Source: CAZRIP01 sp964600165 (GTDB taxonomy: Bacteria; Elusimicrobiota; Elusimicrobia; UBA1565; UBA9628). Taken from it: a DNA stretch of 16,998 nt. The translations under genes were made by a program, and so were the position numbers. Positions 1 through 7,162 of the stretch are shown here, piece by piece (position 1 is the stretch's first letter; every line of letters begins with the position of its first letter). The notes beneath the pieces were generated by a model that did not search any database, was not told where the DNA came from, and worked only from the letters and a program-made list of their open reading frames with translations. Location of the stretch: NCBI GenBank assembly GCA_964600165.1, contig CAZRIP010000086.1:1-16998 (forward strand), given 5' to 3'.

Positions 1-840
1 CTGGCCCGCGACCGAGCGCGAGAGCGCGGCGGTGGCGATCTGCCCGGAGGCGCGCAGGGCCTCGCCGATGCCGGGGATGAGCCGCTCGCAGCAATCGGCG
101 ACGGCTTCCGGCGTCACGTCGCGAGGAGAGAGTCCCGTCCCGCCGGTCAGCACGACGGCGTCGGCGGACTTGGCGAGCCTCATGATCGTGTCCGCGATCT
201 TGCCGCGCTCGTCCGGGATGACGACGCGAGCGCCGACCGCGAAGCCGAGAGCGGCGAGGCCCTCGGCGAGCAGCGGGCCGGAGCGGTCTTGCGCCTTGCC
301 GGCCGCGCAGCGGTCGCTGACCGTGACCACGGCGGCGCGGTACCCGAGCTTCGGAGGCTTCCCGGCGCGCGGGGCGGGCGCGGCCTCGGGATGGCGCCAG
401 ACGCCGCTCTTGCCGCCTTCCTTTACATCGAGCCGGATCGCCTCGAGCGTCAACGCGGGCTCGACTTGCTTGACGACGTCGTAGACGGCGAGCAGCGCGG
501 CCGTCGCGCCCGAGAGCGCCTCCATCTCGACTCCGGTCTTGGCCTCGGCGAGCGCCTCGCAGCGCGCGCGCACGCCGGGCAGTTTCGCGTCGAGCTCGAA
601 TGCGACGGAGACCGACTCGAGCGGCAGCGGATGGCAAAGCGGGATCGTCTCCGGCGTGCGCTTGGCGGCGAGGATGCCCGCGGCCTCGGCGGCGGGCAGC
701 GGATTACCCTTGGGCAGCTTGCCGGCCTCGAGCAGCCGGAACGCCTTGCGGCTCATGCGCAGCGCCCCGGAGGCGACGGCGCGCCGCCGCGTGACGGCCT
801 TGCCGCCGACGTCGACCATTTTCAGGTTTTGCGCGGTCAT
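1..840 (-). CDS. moaCB: MoaC-MoaB/Mog fusion, bifunctional molybdenum cofactor biosynthesis protein (3' end outside window)
   Basis: The frame stays open from ATG at 840 to the window edge, giving 280 residues without a stop. Residues 1-150 are MoaC (cyclic pyranopterin monophosphate synthase). They contain the MVDVGGK start, AKRT with the catalytic Lys60, IPLCHPL with His70, VEMEALS at 104-110, and Asp121/Lys124. After a short Pro/Ala linker, residues 166-280 are a MoaB/MogA domain (molybdopterin adenylylation) with VTVSDRC at 172-178 and GGTGLSPRD at 233-241. MoaC acts on the product of MoaA, whose gene lies just upstream on the same strand, so the two are probably co-transcribed. The 77-nt gap between them holds two strong hairpins and no evident Shine-Dalgarno sequence. 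The fusion order is read directly from the translation. The missing part is the end of the MoaB domain. Confidence 0.93.
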   Translation of the reverse strand, partial: MTAQNLKMVDVGGKAVTRRRAVASGALRMSRKAFRLLEAGKLPKGNPLPAAEAAGILAAKRTPETIPLCHPLPLESVSVAFELDAKLPGVRARCEALAEAKTGVEMEALSGATAALLAVYDVVKQVEPALTLEAIRLDVKEGGKSGVWRHPEAAPAPRAGKPPKLGYRAAVVTVSDRCAAGKAQDRSGPLLAEGLAALGFAVGARVVIPDERGKIADTIMRLAKSADAVVLTGGTGLSPRDVTPEAVADCCERLIPGIGEALRASGQIATAALSRSVAGQ

Positions 841-851
841 CTAACTCGGTT

Positions 852-915
852 TCGAGATCTCAACTATCGTTGGCGATAGTCGAAATCTCGACTTGCCCCG
901 GGGTAAGTCGAGATT
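852..915 (-). promoter_or_regulatory. Two overlapping, mutually exclusive hairpins in the moaA-moaC gap
   Basis: Arms 852-869 and 874-891 form an 18-bp stem with a 4-nt loop. The only two non-Watson-Crick positions (859/884 and 862/881) become G-U pairs in the minus-strand moa transcript. Arms 884-899 and 900-915 form a second 16-bp near-perfect palindrome with one mismatch (895/904). The stems share 884-891, so only one can form fully at a time. There is no T-run after either stem, so a classical intrinsic terminator is not indicated. Likely roles are an attenuator, RNA-processing site or translation control for moaCB, or a palindromic repeat element. Confidence 0.6.
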
Positions 916-917
916 CC

Positions 918-1889
918 TCATCCTCCCATCGACGCGAAATGTTTGGTGTCGCCCAGACGTCCCTGATCGAGATAATGCGAGATCTCTTTCTTGACGACAA
1001 GGTCGGTCACGACTTTTTGGAGCTCTCGGGACTGCTCGTCGCGCTGCAGCCACGGCCGCAGCGAAAACTCGCCCTCGGCGAAGAGGCACAGGCGCAGGCG
1101 CCCGCGCGACGTCACGCGCAGGCGGTTGCAGTGGTCGCAGAAATTCTTCTCATAGGGGGCGATCAGGCCGAGCGTGCCCTTATATTGAGGATGGCCGAAG
1201 ACGCGGGCGGGACCCGAGCCCGGCGCGCGCTCCCGTTCCGTCCAGCCGGCGGCAAGCAGCGGCGGGACGATCGCGGCGGACTTCAAGTGCCGCTCGGCGA
1301 AAAAATCCGCGTTGTCCGCCGTCGGCATCAGCTCGATGAAGCGCACGGAGATCTTGCGGGGCTTGGCGTACTCCATGAACGCGGCCAGCTCGTCGTCGTT
1401 CTTGTCCTTGAGCAGCACGACGTTGACCTTCGCGTCGAGGCCGAGGTCGATGCACTCGTCGACGGCCTTGAGCGCGTCGTGGAGGCGGTTGTGGCCCGTG
1501 ATTTCCGCGAAGCGCTCGGGGATCAGGCTGTCGACGCTGACGTTGACCGCGGAGACGCCGGCGCGCGAGAGCGGCGCGGCGAGCTCTTTGAGGCGGTAGC
1601 CGTTGGTCGAGAGCGCGACCTTCCGGATGCCTTCGACGCTCGCGACCGCCGAGGCGAGCTCGACGATGTCCTGGCGCGTCGTCGGCTCGCCGCCGGTCAG
1701 GCGGACTTTCCAAAAACCCATGGCGGCGAAGGCCGTCACGAGGCGGCGCGCCTCCTCGACGGACAGCGGCGGCTCCTCGTCCGTCTTGACGAAGCCCTTC
1801 GGCAGGCAATAGAGGCAGCGGAAGTTGCAGGCGTCGTCGACGGAGAGCCTGAGGTACTCGAAGCGCCGGCCGTGCGAGTCGGTCAGCAT
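918..1889 (-). CDS. moaA: GTP 3',8-cyclase MoaA (radical SAM)
   Basis: A 323-residue radical SAM enzyme that catalyses the first step of molybdopterin synthesis, converting GTP to 3',8-cyclo-7,8-dihydro-GTP. The N-terminal cluster motif is CNFRCLYC (Cys21, 25, 28), followed by LTGGEP at 64-69 and FIELMPT at 184-190. The second 4Fe-4S cluster has the C-x2-C-x13-C arrangement (Cys251, 254, 268). The protein ends in Gly-Gly, the conserved MoaA tail needed for activity. The ATG at 1889 is used because the family N-terminus begins about 20 residues before the first Cys. The gene starts 5 nt after the aminotransferase stop codon, so it is expected to be in that operon. Length and motifs are normal for the family. 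Confidence 0.97.
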   Translation of the reverse strand: MLTDSHGRRFEYLRLSVDDACNFRCLYCLPKGFVKTDEEPPLSVEEARRLVTAFAAMGFWKVRLTGGEPTTRQDIVELASAVASVEGIRKVALSTNGYRLKELAAPLSRAGVSAVNVSVDSLIPERFAEITGHNRLHDALKAVDECIDLGLDAKVNVVLLKDKNDDELAAFMEYAKPRKISVRFIELMPTADNADFFAERHLKSAAIVPPLLAAGWTERERAPGSGPARVFGHPQYKGTLGLIAPYEKNFCDHCNRLRVTSRGRLRLCLFAEGEFSLRPWLQRDEQSRELQKVVTDLVVKKEISHYLDQGRLGDTKHFASMGG

Positions 1890-1894
1890 CAAAC

Positions 1895-3082
1895 CTATTT
1901 TTTCTTGTTGATGAAGTGCCCGATGCGCGTCGCCGCTTCCGTCAGCTTGTCCTCGGAGGCGATCAAGGACATCCGGATGTAGCCCTCGCCGTGCGGGCCG
2001 AAGCCGACGCCCGGCGCCGTCACGACGCCGTGCTCGAGGATCAGCCGCTCCGCGAACTTGAGCGTGCCCATCTTGGCGGCTTTCTTCGGCAGCGGCGCCC
2101 AGACGTACATCGTCGCGCGCGGGACCGGCACGTCCCAACCCACGGCGGCCAAGGCCTTCACGAAGGCGTCGCGGCGGCGCTGGTAGGTCTCGCGCGCGTT
2201 CGCGACGTAATCCTGCGGGCCGGTGATCGCCTCGATCGCGGCCTTCTGCACGAAGGTCGGGATGCCGTAGTCGAGGAAGCCCTTGAACTTGCCGAGCGTC
2301 GCGATCGCGTCGGCGTTGCCGACGACCCAGCCGATGCGCCAGCCTGCCATCGAGTACGTCTTCGAGAACGAATGAAACTCGACCGCGTGGTCGATCGCGC
2401 CCTTGATCTGCAGGATCGACGGCGCGCGGTAGCCGTCGAAAGTGAGCTCCGAGTACGCGTTGTCGTAGGCGACCAACCCGCCGTGCTTCTTCGAGAACGA
2501 AAGGGCGTCCTCCAAAAGAAGGTTGCTCTCGAGCACGGCCCCCGTGGGATTGTTCGGGTAGTTGAGGATCATCACCTTCGAGGATTTGGCCTGCGCGGCC
2601 GTGATCTTGCGCAGGTCCGGGAGAAACCCGTTTTCCACGTGCAGAGGCATCAGGTGCGCCTTTCCGCCGGCGAGGATCGGGCCGTTGTAGTGGACCGGGT
2701 AGCACGGGTTGGGCACGAGCACGCCCTGGCCGGGGTCGAGCACGGCCATCAAGAGATGCGCGAGGCCTTCCTTCGAGCCGATCAGCGGCAGGACCTGGGC
2801 GTCCGGGTCGAGCTCGACGGAGAAGCGGGTCTTGTACCAGCCCGCGATGGCGCGGCGCAACTCCGGCATGCCTTGCGCCGGCGGGTAGCGGTGCGTCCAC
2901 GGCTCGTCGATCGCGCGCTTGAGGGCCTCGACCACGTTCGCCGGGCTTCCCAAATCCGGGCTGCCCTGGCCGAGGTCGATGACGTTGAGGCCCGCCTTCT
3001 CGGCTTGCGCCTTCCACGCGGCCAGCTGCACGAAGAGGTAAGGCGGAAGGCTCGAGAGCTTCCTTGAAGCGGTGGGTTTCAT
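1895..3082 (-). CDS. Class I/II PLP-dependent aminotransferase, LL-diaminopimelate aminotransferase-like
   Basis: A 395-residue fold-type I aminotransferase. The motifs are in family order: LPPYLF near residue 12, IGSKEGLAHL at 101-110, NYPNNPTGA at 174-182, YDNAYSELTFDG at 206-217, and SFSKTYSMAGWRIG at 238-251, where Lys241 should form the Schiff base with PLP. LPPYLF and the SKEG motif are typical of the LL-diaminopimelate/alanine/aspartate aminotransferase group; the amino donor and acceptor cannot be settled by eye. Its ATG overlaps the stop codon of xdhC (ATGA, 3079-3082), so it is translationally coupled to a cofactor-loading gene, and moaA follows after 5 nt. An amino-acid biosynthetic role (DapL) is possible. 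A glyoxylate-aminating role in purine catabolism is only a contextual guess. Confidence 0.9.
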   Translation of the reverse strand: MKPTASRKLSSLPPYLFVQLAAWKAQAEKAGLNVIDLGQGSPDLGSPANVVEALKRAIDEPWTHRYPPAQGMPELRRAIAGWYKTRFSVELDPDAQVLPLIGSKEGLAHLLMAVLDPGQGVLVPNPCYPVHYNGPILAGGKAHLMPLHVENGFLPDLRKITAAQAKSSKVMILNYPNNPTGAVLESNLLLEDALSFSKKHGGLVAYDNAYSELTFDGYRAPSILQIKGAIDHAVEFHSFSKTYSMAGWRIGWVVGNADAIATLGKFKGFLDYGIPTFVQKAAIEAITGPQDYVANARETYQRRRDAFVKALAAVGWDVPVPRATMYVWAPLPKKAAKMGTLKFAERLILEHGVVTAPGVGFGPHGEGYIRMSLIASEDKLTEAATRIGHFINKKK

Positions 3083-3894
3083 TTCGCGTTCCTTGCCGCG
3101 GTCAGGCGGCTGAGCGGCTCGCCCGTGGCGCCGTGGCGCGCGCGCGTCACCTCGGCCATGATGGACAAAGCGATGTCCTCGGGCCGCGTGCCGCCGAGGT
3201 CGAGCCCGATCGGCGCGTGGACGCGGGGATCCTCGGCCGGCGAGAGGCCTCGGCGCTCGCAGAGCGAGAAGAGCCGCGCGACCTTCGTGCGGCTGCCGAT
3301 CATGCCGATGTAGAAGGCGTCGGTGGCGAGCGCGGCCGTCAAGCAGCGCAGGTCGAAGCCATGGCAGCGCGTGACGACGGCGATCGCCGCGTCCTTGTCG
3401 ACGGGAAGATTCTTGAGCGCCGCGTCCGGCGGCCCGACGACGACTTGCCTGGCCGTGGGAAAGCGGGCGCGCGAGGCGAACTCCTCGCGGTCGTCGACGA
3501 CCCAATGCGGCACTCCCAAGAAGGCCGCCAGCGCGGCCGTCTTCTCGCCGACGTGCCCGCCGCCGAGGATCACGAGCTTGAGCGACTCGCAGAAGACGTC
3601 GATGAACACCTCGACCGTGCCGCCGCAATACATGCCCAGGGCCCTGGGCTCGAGCTCGTAGGAGACGGCGCGCGGCTTGCCCTCGGAGAGCGCCTTGGCG
3701 GCGTCTAAGATCGCCTGCGCCTCCAGGCGCCCGCCGCCGATGGTGCCCGCGATCCGTTGATCGGGAAAGACGAGCATCTTAGCGCCGGCCTCGCGCGGGG
3801 CCGAGCCGGAGAAGCCCGTCACGGTCACGAGGGCGGTCGGAAGCCCGGCGGAGCAGCGCTCGGAGAGGAGCTTCGCCAGGTCGGAGGGCGTCAC
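3079..3894 (-). CDS. xdhC: XdhC/CoxI family molybdenum-cofactor insertion protein
   Basis: A 271-residue XdhC-type protein. The family binds molybdenum cofactor, promotes its sulfuration, and loads xanthine dehydrogenase or related hydroxylases. Visible motifs are GFSGSAPREAGAKML at 27-41, AGTIGGGRLEAQA at 49-61, and LGMYCGGTVEVFID at 86-99. A Rossmann segment LVILGGGHVGE spans 107-117. The C-terminal block includes GMIGSRTK and HAPIGLDLGGTRPEDIALSIMAEV-type sequence. The start is GTG at 3894, because an extended -10 element ends only 6 nt upstream and leaves no room for a leader. The cognate hydroxylase is at 9461-12998 on the other strand, about 5.6 kb away. The gene is the first of the xdhC-aminotransferase-moaA-moaCB series. 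Confidence 0.94.
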   Translation of the reverse strand: MTPSDLAKLLSERCSAGLPTALVTVTGFSGSAPREAGAKMLVFPDQRIAGTIGGGRLEAQAILDAAKALSEGKPRAVSYELEPRALGMYCGGTVEVFIDVFCESLKLVILGGGHVGEKTAALAAFLGVPHWVVDDREEFASRARFPTARQVVVGPPDAALKNLPVDKDAAIAVVTRCHGFDLRCLTAALATDAFYIGMIGSRTKVARLFSLCERRGLSPAEDPRVHAPIGLDLGGTRPEDIALSIMAEVTRARHGATGEPLSRLTAARNAK

Positions 3895-3901
3895 CCACGG
3901 A

Positions 3902-4350
<449 letters not shown>

Positions 4351-4354
<4 letters not shown>

Positions 4355-4791
4355 GTCGGGCGCCTCGATGCGGTCGGCCGCGTGGGGAGCCGGGCCTCCT
4401 GGAGCCAGAAGCGCTCGAGGGCCTTGGTCATGTGGAAGAACTCGTCGAGCCCCAAGGGCTTGGTCAGGAAGCAGTTGGCGCCGTCGGAATAGGCTTGCAG
4501 CACGTCGGCGTCCGCCGAGGAAGTGGTCAGCACGACGGTCGGAATCTTCCGTAAGCGCCGGTCGGCCTTGATCGCGCGCAGGACCTGCCGCCCGTCGAGC
4601 TTCGGCAGGTTCAAGTCGAGCAAGATCAGATCGGGCTCGACGCGCTTGGCGTCGCGCAGCCGGTCCAGCGCCTTTTGGCCGTCGTCGATGACGTCCAAGC
4701 GCGGCGCGACGTCGAACCGCTTGAACGCCTCGCGGACGAGCTCCGCGTCGGCCGGATCGTCCTCGACCATTAAGATCTCGATGTCCCGCAT
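4351..4791 (-). CDS. Rcp1-like single-domain response regulator (first of tandem pair)
   Basis: A receiver domain of 146 residues from the ATG at 4791. The acidic triad is EDD at 10-12, the phospho-acceptor is Asp59 in LILLDLNLP, and Lys111 is in TKPLGL. The end of the domain carries ALERFWLQEARLP, matching the second regulator. An in-frame ATG at 4803 would add four residues. The downstream ATG is preferred because MRDIEIL fits the usual short lead of this subfamily and because a TACAAT hexamer covers the 4803 codon. The gene overlaps the next regulator by 4 nt. The two look like an old tandem duplication, since they share architecture and C-terminal block but differ in many positions. Confidence 0.92.
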
Positions 4792-4801
4792 GTCGGTGAA
4801 C

Positions 4802-4807
4802 ATTGTA
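4802..4807 (-). promoter_or_regulatory. Putative -10 element (TACAAT) for the response-regulator pair
   Basis: On the minus strand TACAAT lies 10 nt before the ATG at 4791 and overlaps the alternative ATG at 4803. There is no Shine-Dalgarno-like purine tract between them and no clear -35 hexamer. If it is used, the transcript would begin only a few bases before the start codon. Support is one hexamer plus the matching pattern at other operon heads in this window. Confidence 0.4.
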
Positions 4808-4856
4808 CCGGGGTCCGTGTGTCATTCGCCCTTCGGCCGCGTGAAGTTTTTTTAGA

Positions 4857-4862
4857 TATGAT
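4857..4862 (+). promoter_or_regulatory. Putative -10 element (TATGAT) upstream of the DUF3592-like gene
   Basis: TATGAT lies 7 nt before an in-frame GTG at 4870 and overlaps the ATG at 4858. A T-run (4848-4853) precedes it. If this is the true -10, translation should begin at GTG 4870 or ATG 4879 rather than ATG 4858. This is a weak prediction, supported by the same spacing at other operon heads. Confidence 0.35.
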
Positions 4863-5328
4863 AAGCGTCGTGAGAGGCATGCTGCGCCGGCTGACCGAGG
4901 AACTGCGGCAGGCCGGGGGTTGGCGACTGGCCGTCGTCGCCGCCGCGGGGCTGGCCGTCGCCGTGTTCCTTTACCGCTCCGATTGGCCTCTCTACCGCGG
5001 TCTGCGCGAGCGCGGCGTTCCCGTCGACGGCTGGGTCACGCTCAAGGGCCTGAACGCTCCCGACGAGCTGAGCTACTCCTTCGAGGCCGAAGGCCGGACC
5101 TACAGCGACGTCGGCAAGGCCGGCTACGGCAATCGCGCCTTCGCCGATCTCGAGGCGGGCGACCGCGTCCTCGTCTTTTACGTCCCCGAGCACCCCGAGA
5201 CGCACTGTTTGGGGGATCCTTCGGAGCACCTGCGCGACCAGAACCGCGCGATGTTCCTGCCGCTCGCCGTTTTCTCGCTGGCTTTGGGCGCGTTCCTGGC
5301 CAACGAGCTCAAAAAGCAAGGTCCGTAA
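4858..5328 (+). CDS. DUF3592-like membrane protein
   Basis: A 156-residue protein from ATG 4858. In-frame GTG 4870 and ATG 4879 are real alternatives because of a -10-like box at 4857-4862, and GTG 4819 would only lengthen it. A first membrane helix (about residues 24-38, rich in Ala/Val) is followed by an extracytoplasmic segment and a second helix near the C-terminus (FLPLAVFSLALGAFLA). Between them, GWVTLKG, LSYSFEAEGRTYSD, LEAGDRVLVFYVPEHPE and THCLGD follow the pattern of DUF3592: a Y-x-F beta strand, a glycine, then a 'GD-x-V-x-V-x-Y-x-P-x-x-P' turn. The function of this family is not established. Its TAA stop overlaps the ATG of the NlpC/P60 gene (TAATG), so the two are coupled. Confidence 0.75.
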   Translation: MISVVRGMLRRLTEELRQAGGWRLAVVAAAGLAVAVFLYRSDWPLYRGLRERGVPVDGWVTLKGLNAPDELSYSFEAEGRTYSDVGKAGYGNRAFADLEAGDRVLVFYVPEHPETHCLGDPSEHLRDQNRAMFLPLAVFSLALGAFLANELKKQGP

Positions 5329-5786
5329 TGGCAAGGCTCGCCATCGGCGTCGCGTTCCTTCTGTTCGGCTGCGCGGCGCGAAGGCCCGTCAAACCGCGGC
5401 CGATTCCCGCTCGCGCCAAGGCCGTCGTGCGCACGGCGCGCTCGTATCTGCCCGAGGAAAACGAGGGCCGGCGTCGCGCGCCCAAGGACTGCTCGGATTT
5501 CGTCGACAGGGTCTTCGCCGAGAACGGCGTGCGCCTGCCGCGCACCGCCGCGCGGATGGCGCGCCTCGGCCGCCAGGTGCGCTCGACGACGGAACTGCGA
5601 ATGGGCGACCTGGTCTTTTTCTCGGGAGAGAACGTCGGCCGCGGCGTCGGCCACGTCGGCATCTACGTCAACAACGGCATCTTCATCCACGTCGCCGATC
5701 CGAAGATCGGAGCGCGCATGGAAAGCCTCTACAGCGATTATTATCGCTTGCGGTACCTGACCGCGCGGCGAGTGATCGGCTCTTAG
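5328..5786 (+). CDS. NlpC/P60 family cell-wall hydrolase, predicted lipoprotein
   Basis: A 152-residue protein with a short hydrophobic signal and a lipobox-like LFGC, making Cys15 the probable lipidation site. The rest is one NlpC/P60 domain, a papain-like cysteine peptidase that cleaves peptide links in peptidoglycan stems. The catalytic Cys55 is in DCSDFVDRVF, followed by LPRTAARMARLG and the MGDLVFFSG strand. His109 lies in GHVGIYV and the third polar residue is His121 in GIFIHVAD. All catalytic positions are present. The small size suggests a single-domain hydrolase held at a membrane. Translation is coupled to the preceding DUF3592-like gene. The stop codon overlaps that of the convergent gene. 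Confidence 0.92.
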   Translation: MARLAIGVAFLLFGCAARRPVKPRPIPARAKAVVRTARSYLPEENEGRRRAPKDCSDFVDRVFAENGVRLPRTAARMARLGRQVRSTTELRMGDLVFFSGENVGRGVGHVGIYVNNGIFIHVADPKIGARMESLYSDYYRLRYLTARRVIGS

Positions 5787-6979
5787 GAGCCCAGCAGCTT
5801 GCGGCCGAGCATCTGGCCGCCCTTGTAGCCGAGCGCCGCGCCGGCCAATCCGACCGCGATGGCGCCGATCGGCCCCAGGAACATCGCGGCGAGGAAGCCG
5901 AAGAGCAGGCCGACGCCGACGGCGCCGAGGACGCCGGGACCGTACTTGACGGCCAGGATCTTGAACTTCGAGCCGCCTTCCTTGACGGGCTTTTCCTGGT
6001 CGAGGACCGGGGACGGCGGCGGCGCGACGACGAAGCCGCCTGAAGGGGCGCCCGCCGGGGGTGGCAGGCTCGGGACCTGCTGCGCGTCCGGCGGCGAAGA
6101 GGGTGCGCCTCCTCCCGTCGCGTCGACCGGAGTCGGCGCGGGAGGCGGATGGGCGCCCGAGCCCGTGAACCCGCTGCCGGCGCGCTCGGCCGAGCCCTCG
6201 GGCGCGCCGTTCGGGACGGAGTTGCGCGCGATGCTCTCGGCCTGGTCGCGCGCGCCGGTCGGGTTCACGGGCGGCGCGGTGGGCGCGGGTGGAGTCGTCT
6301 GCGTCGGCTGGGGCTTGGGCGGCGGCTTCGGCGCGGCCGGGATCGGCTTGGGCGGCGGCTTGGTCGGCGCCGGCGCCGGGCTCGGCTGATCGAGAGGCTG
6401 CTGCGTGACGACGGGAACGGGCGCGGGCTTGCTCGGCGGCTCGACCCAGGCGAGCGCCTTCTTCGAGTCGGGATCGTTGAGGTATTGGCCGAGGTCGCCG
6501 GAGAACGTCACGCGCCCGGCGCGGACCTTGCTCTCGACGAGCTTGCGGCCGCCCCAGTTGAGCAGGTTGTTGCCGGTCGCGATGTCGCTCTTCATCCCGG
6601 CCTGCTTGTCCTTGGGCTGGCGCAGCCAGTAGTACTGCGTGACGTTGAACTCCTCCGGCGTGACCATCTTCTCGACCGAGGGGGCGTTGGGGACGATGTC
6701 GGTGGTGTCGAGCTCCTTCTTATAGTACTCGACGAACGAGATCAGCGTCTTGCGCCACTTCATGAGCTCTCGGGTGTCGTCGTCGCCGCTCTTGGCCGCG
6801 TTGACGGCCGACGCGTCCCAAGCGGCTTTTTGCTTCGGGTCGCTCAAGACGACGTCGAGCATCCACTGCTCGTAGGGCTTGAATTGGAGTCGGAAAGCGA
6901 CCGCCGGGTCGGTCTGCGCGCGCAGCGGAGCGGCCGCCAGCGGCAGCAGAACGGCGAGGATCGCGAAATTCTTGCGCAT
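5783..6979 (-). CDS. Secreted proline-rich protein with C-terminal glycine-zipper membrane segment, function unknown
   Basis: I do not recognise a family. The 398-residue product starts at ATG 6979 with a clear signal peptide (RKNFAILAVLLPLAAAPLRA, cleavage after about residue 21). Residues about 22-180 form a charged, probably folded domain with aromatic clusters (QFKPYEQWMLDVVL, KWRKTLISFVEYYKK, EEFNVTQYYWLR). A long Pro/Ala/Thr/Gly-rich low-complexity linker follows, with repeated PPPKP and PAP units up to about residue 335. The end has a hydrophobic Gly-rich stretch (GPGVLGAVGVGLLFGFLAAM and AIAVGLAGAALGYKGGQMLG), a glycine-zipper-like membrane anchor. It could span or tether to the cell envelope. 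A -10-like box (TAAACT) is 8 nt upstream and there is no Shine-Dalgarno sequence. Its TAA overlaps the TAG of the convergent NlpC gene. Confidence 0.8.
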   Translation of the reverse strand: MRKNFAILAVLLPLAAAPLRAQTDPAVAFRLQFKPYEQWMLDVVLSDPKQKAAWDASAVNAAKSGDDDTRELMKWRKTLISFVEYYKKELDTTDIVPNAPSVEKMVTPEEFNVTQYYWLRQPKDKQAGMKSDIATGNNLLNWGGRKLVESKVRAGRVTFSGDLGQYLNDPDSKKALAWVEPPSKPAPVPVVTQQPLDQPSPAPAPTKPPPKPIPAAPKPPPKPQPTQTTPPAPTAPPVNPTGARDQAESIARNSVPNGAPEGSAERAGSGFTGSGAHPPPAPTPVDATGGGAPSSPPDAQQVPSLPPPAGAPSGGFVVAPPPSPVLDQEKPVKEGGSKFKILAVKYGPGVLGAVGVGLLFGFLAAMFLGPIGAIAVGLAGAALGYKGGQMLGRKLLGS

Positions 6980-6987
6980 CTCGGAAG

Positions 6988-6993
6988 AGTTTA
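6988..6993 (-). promoter_or_regulatory. Putative -10 element (TAAACT) for the proline-rich protein gene
   Basis: On the minus strand TAAACT is 8 nt before the ATG at 6979, in an AT-rich patch within otherwise GC-rich sequence. No -35 hexamer and no Shine-Dalgarno sequence are apparent. It fits the near-leaderless arrangement seen at the other operon heads. Confidence 0.4.
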
Positions 6994-7039
6994 ACCGGGC
7001 GCGCGGGGAAGGTCGACCGCCGAAGGTCCCACGCCGGCA

Positions 7040-7138
7040 TGGTCTTGGGTCCCAGCGTTTTAGCGCCTCGAGTCCTATGCCCGTGCCAGACACCAAGACC
7101 CACATTTTTTTGCCCGATGGACCCTGGGGTCCGCGGAC
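7040..7138. repeat. Cluster of inverted repeats in the divergent intergenic region
   Basis: An 8-bp inverted repeat (7041-7048 with 7093-7100) encloses GTGCCAGACACC at 7083-7094 and is followed by seven T at 7105-7111. It continues with a 6-bp hairpin 7119-7124/7127-7132 and a 10-bp perfect palindrome at 7129-7138. The stem-plus-T-run resembles a plus-strand terminator, but no plus-strand gene ends just upstream. The core CAGACAC also occurs in the palindromic element at 14537-14602. A REP-like repeat remnant is the likeliest reading. Confidence 0.4.
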
Positions 7139-7147
7139 GCGTCCCGC

Positions 7148-7153
7148 TATACT
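7148..7153 (+). promoter_or_regulatory. Putative -10 element (TATACT) for the PssA-like gene
   Basis: TATACT ends 9 nt before the ATG at 7163. The only purine-rich sequence is CAGG touching the start codon, too close to act as a ribosome binding site. Transcription would begin within a few bases of the ATG. No -35 hexamer is seen at the usual spacing. Confidence 0.5.
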
Positions 7154-7162
7154 CTTTTCAGG

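Noticed and set aside
841..917. Moco riboswitch between moaA and moaC
   Set aside because: The hairpins are simple long stems. I see no multi-helix junction of the Moco motif, and the position inside the operon is atypical.
1916..3067. 383-codon open frame on the plus strand
   Set aside because: It is antisense to the aminotransferase, of low-complexity charged composition, and has no domain signature.
6149..6994. 281-codon open frame on the plus strand
   Set aside because: It is the mirror of the proline-rich gene, which has a convincing signal peptide and membrane end; the plus-strand product has neither.
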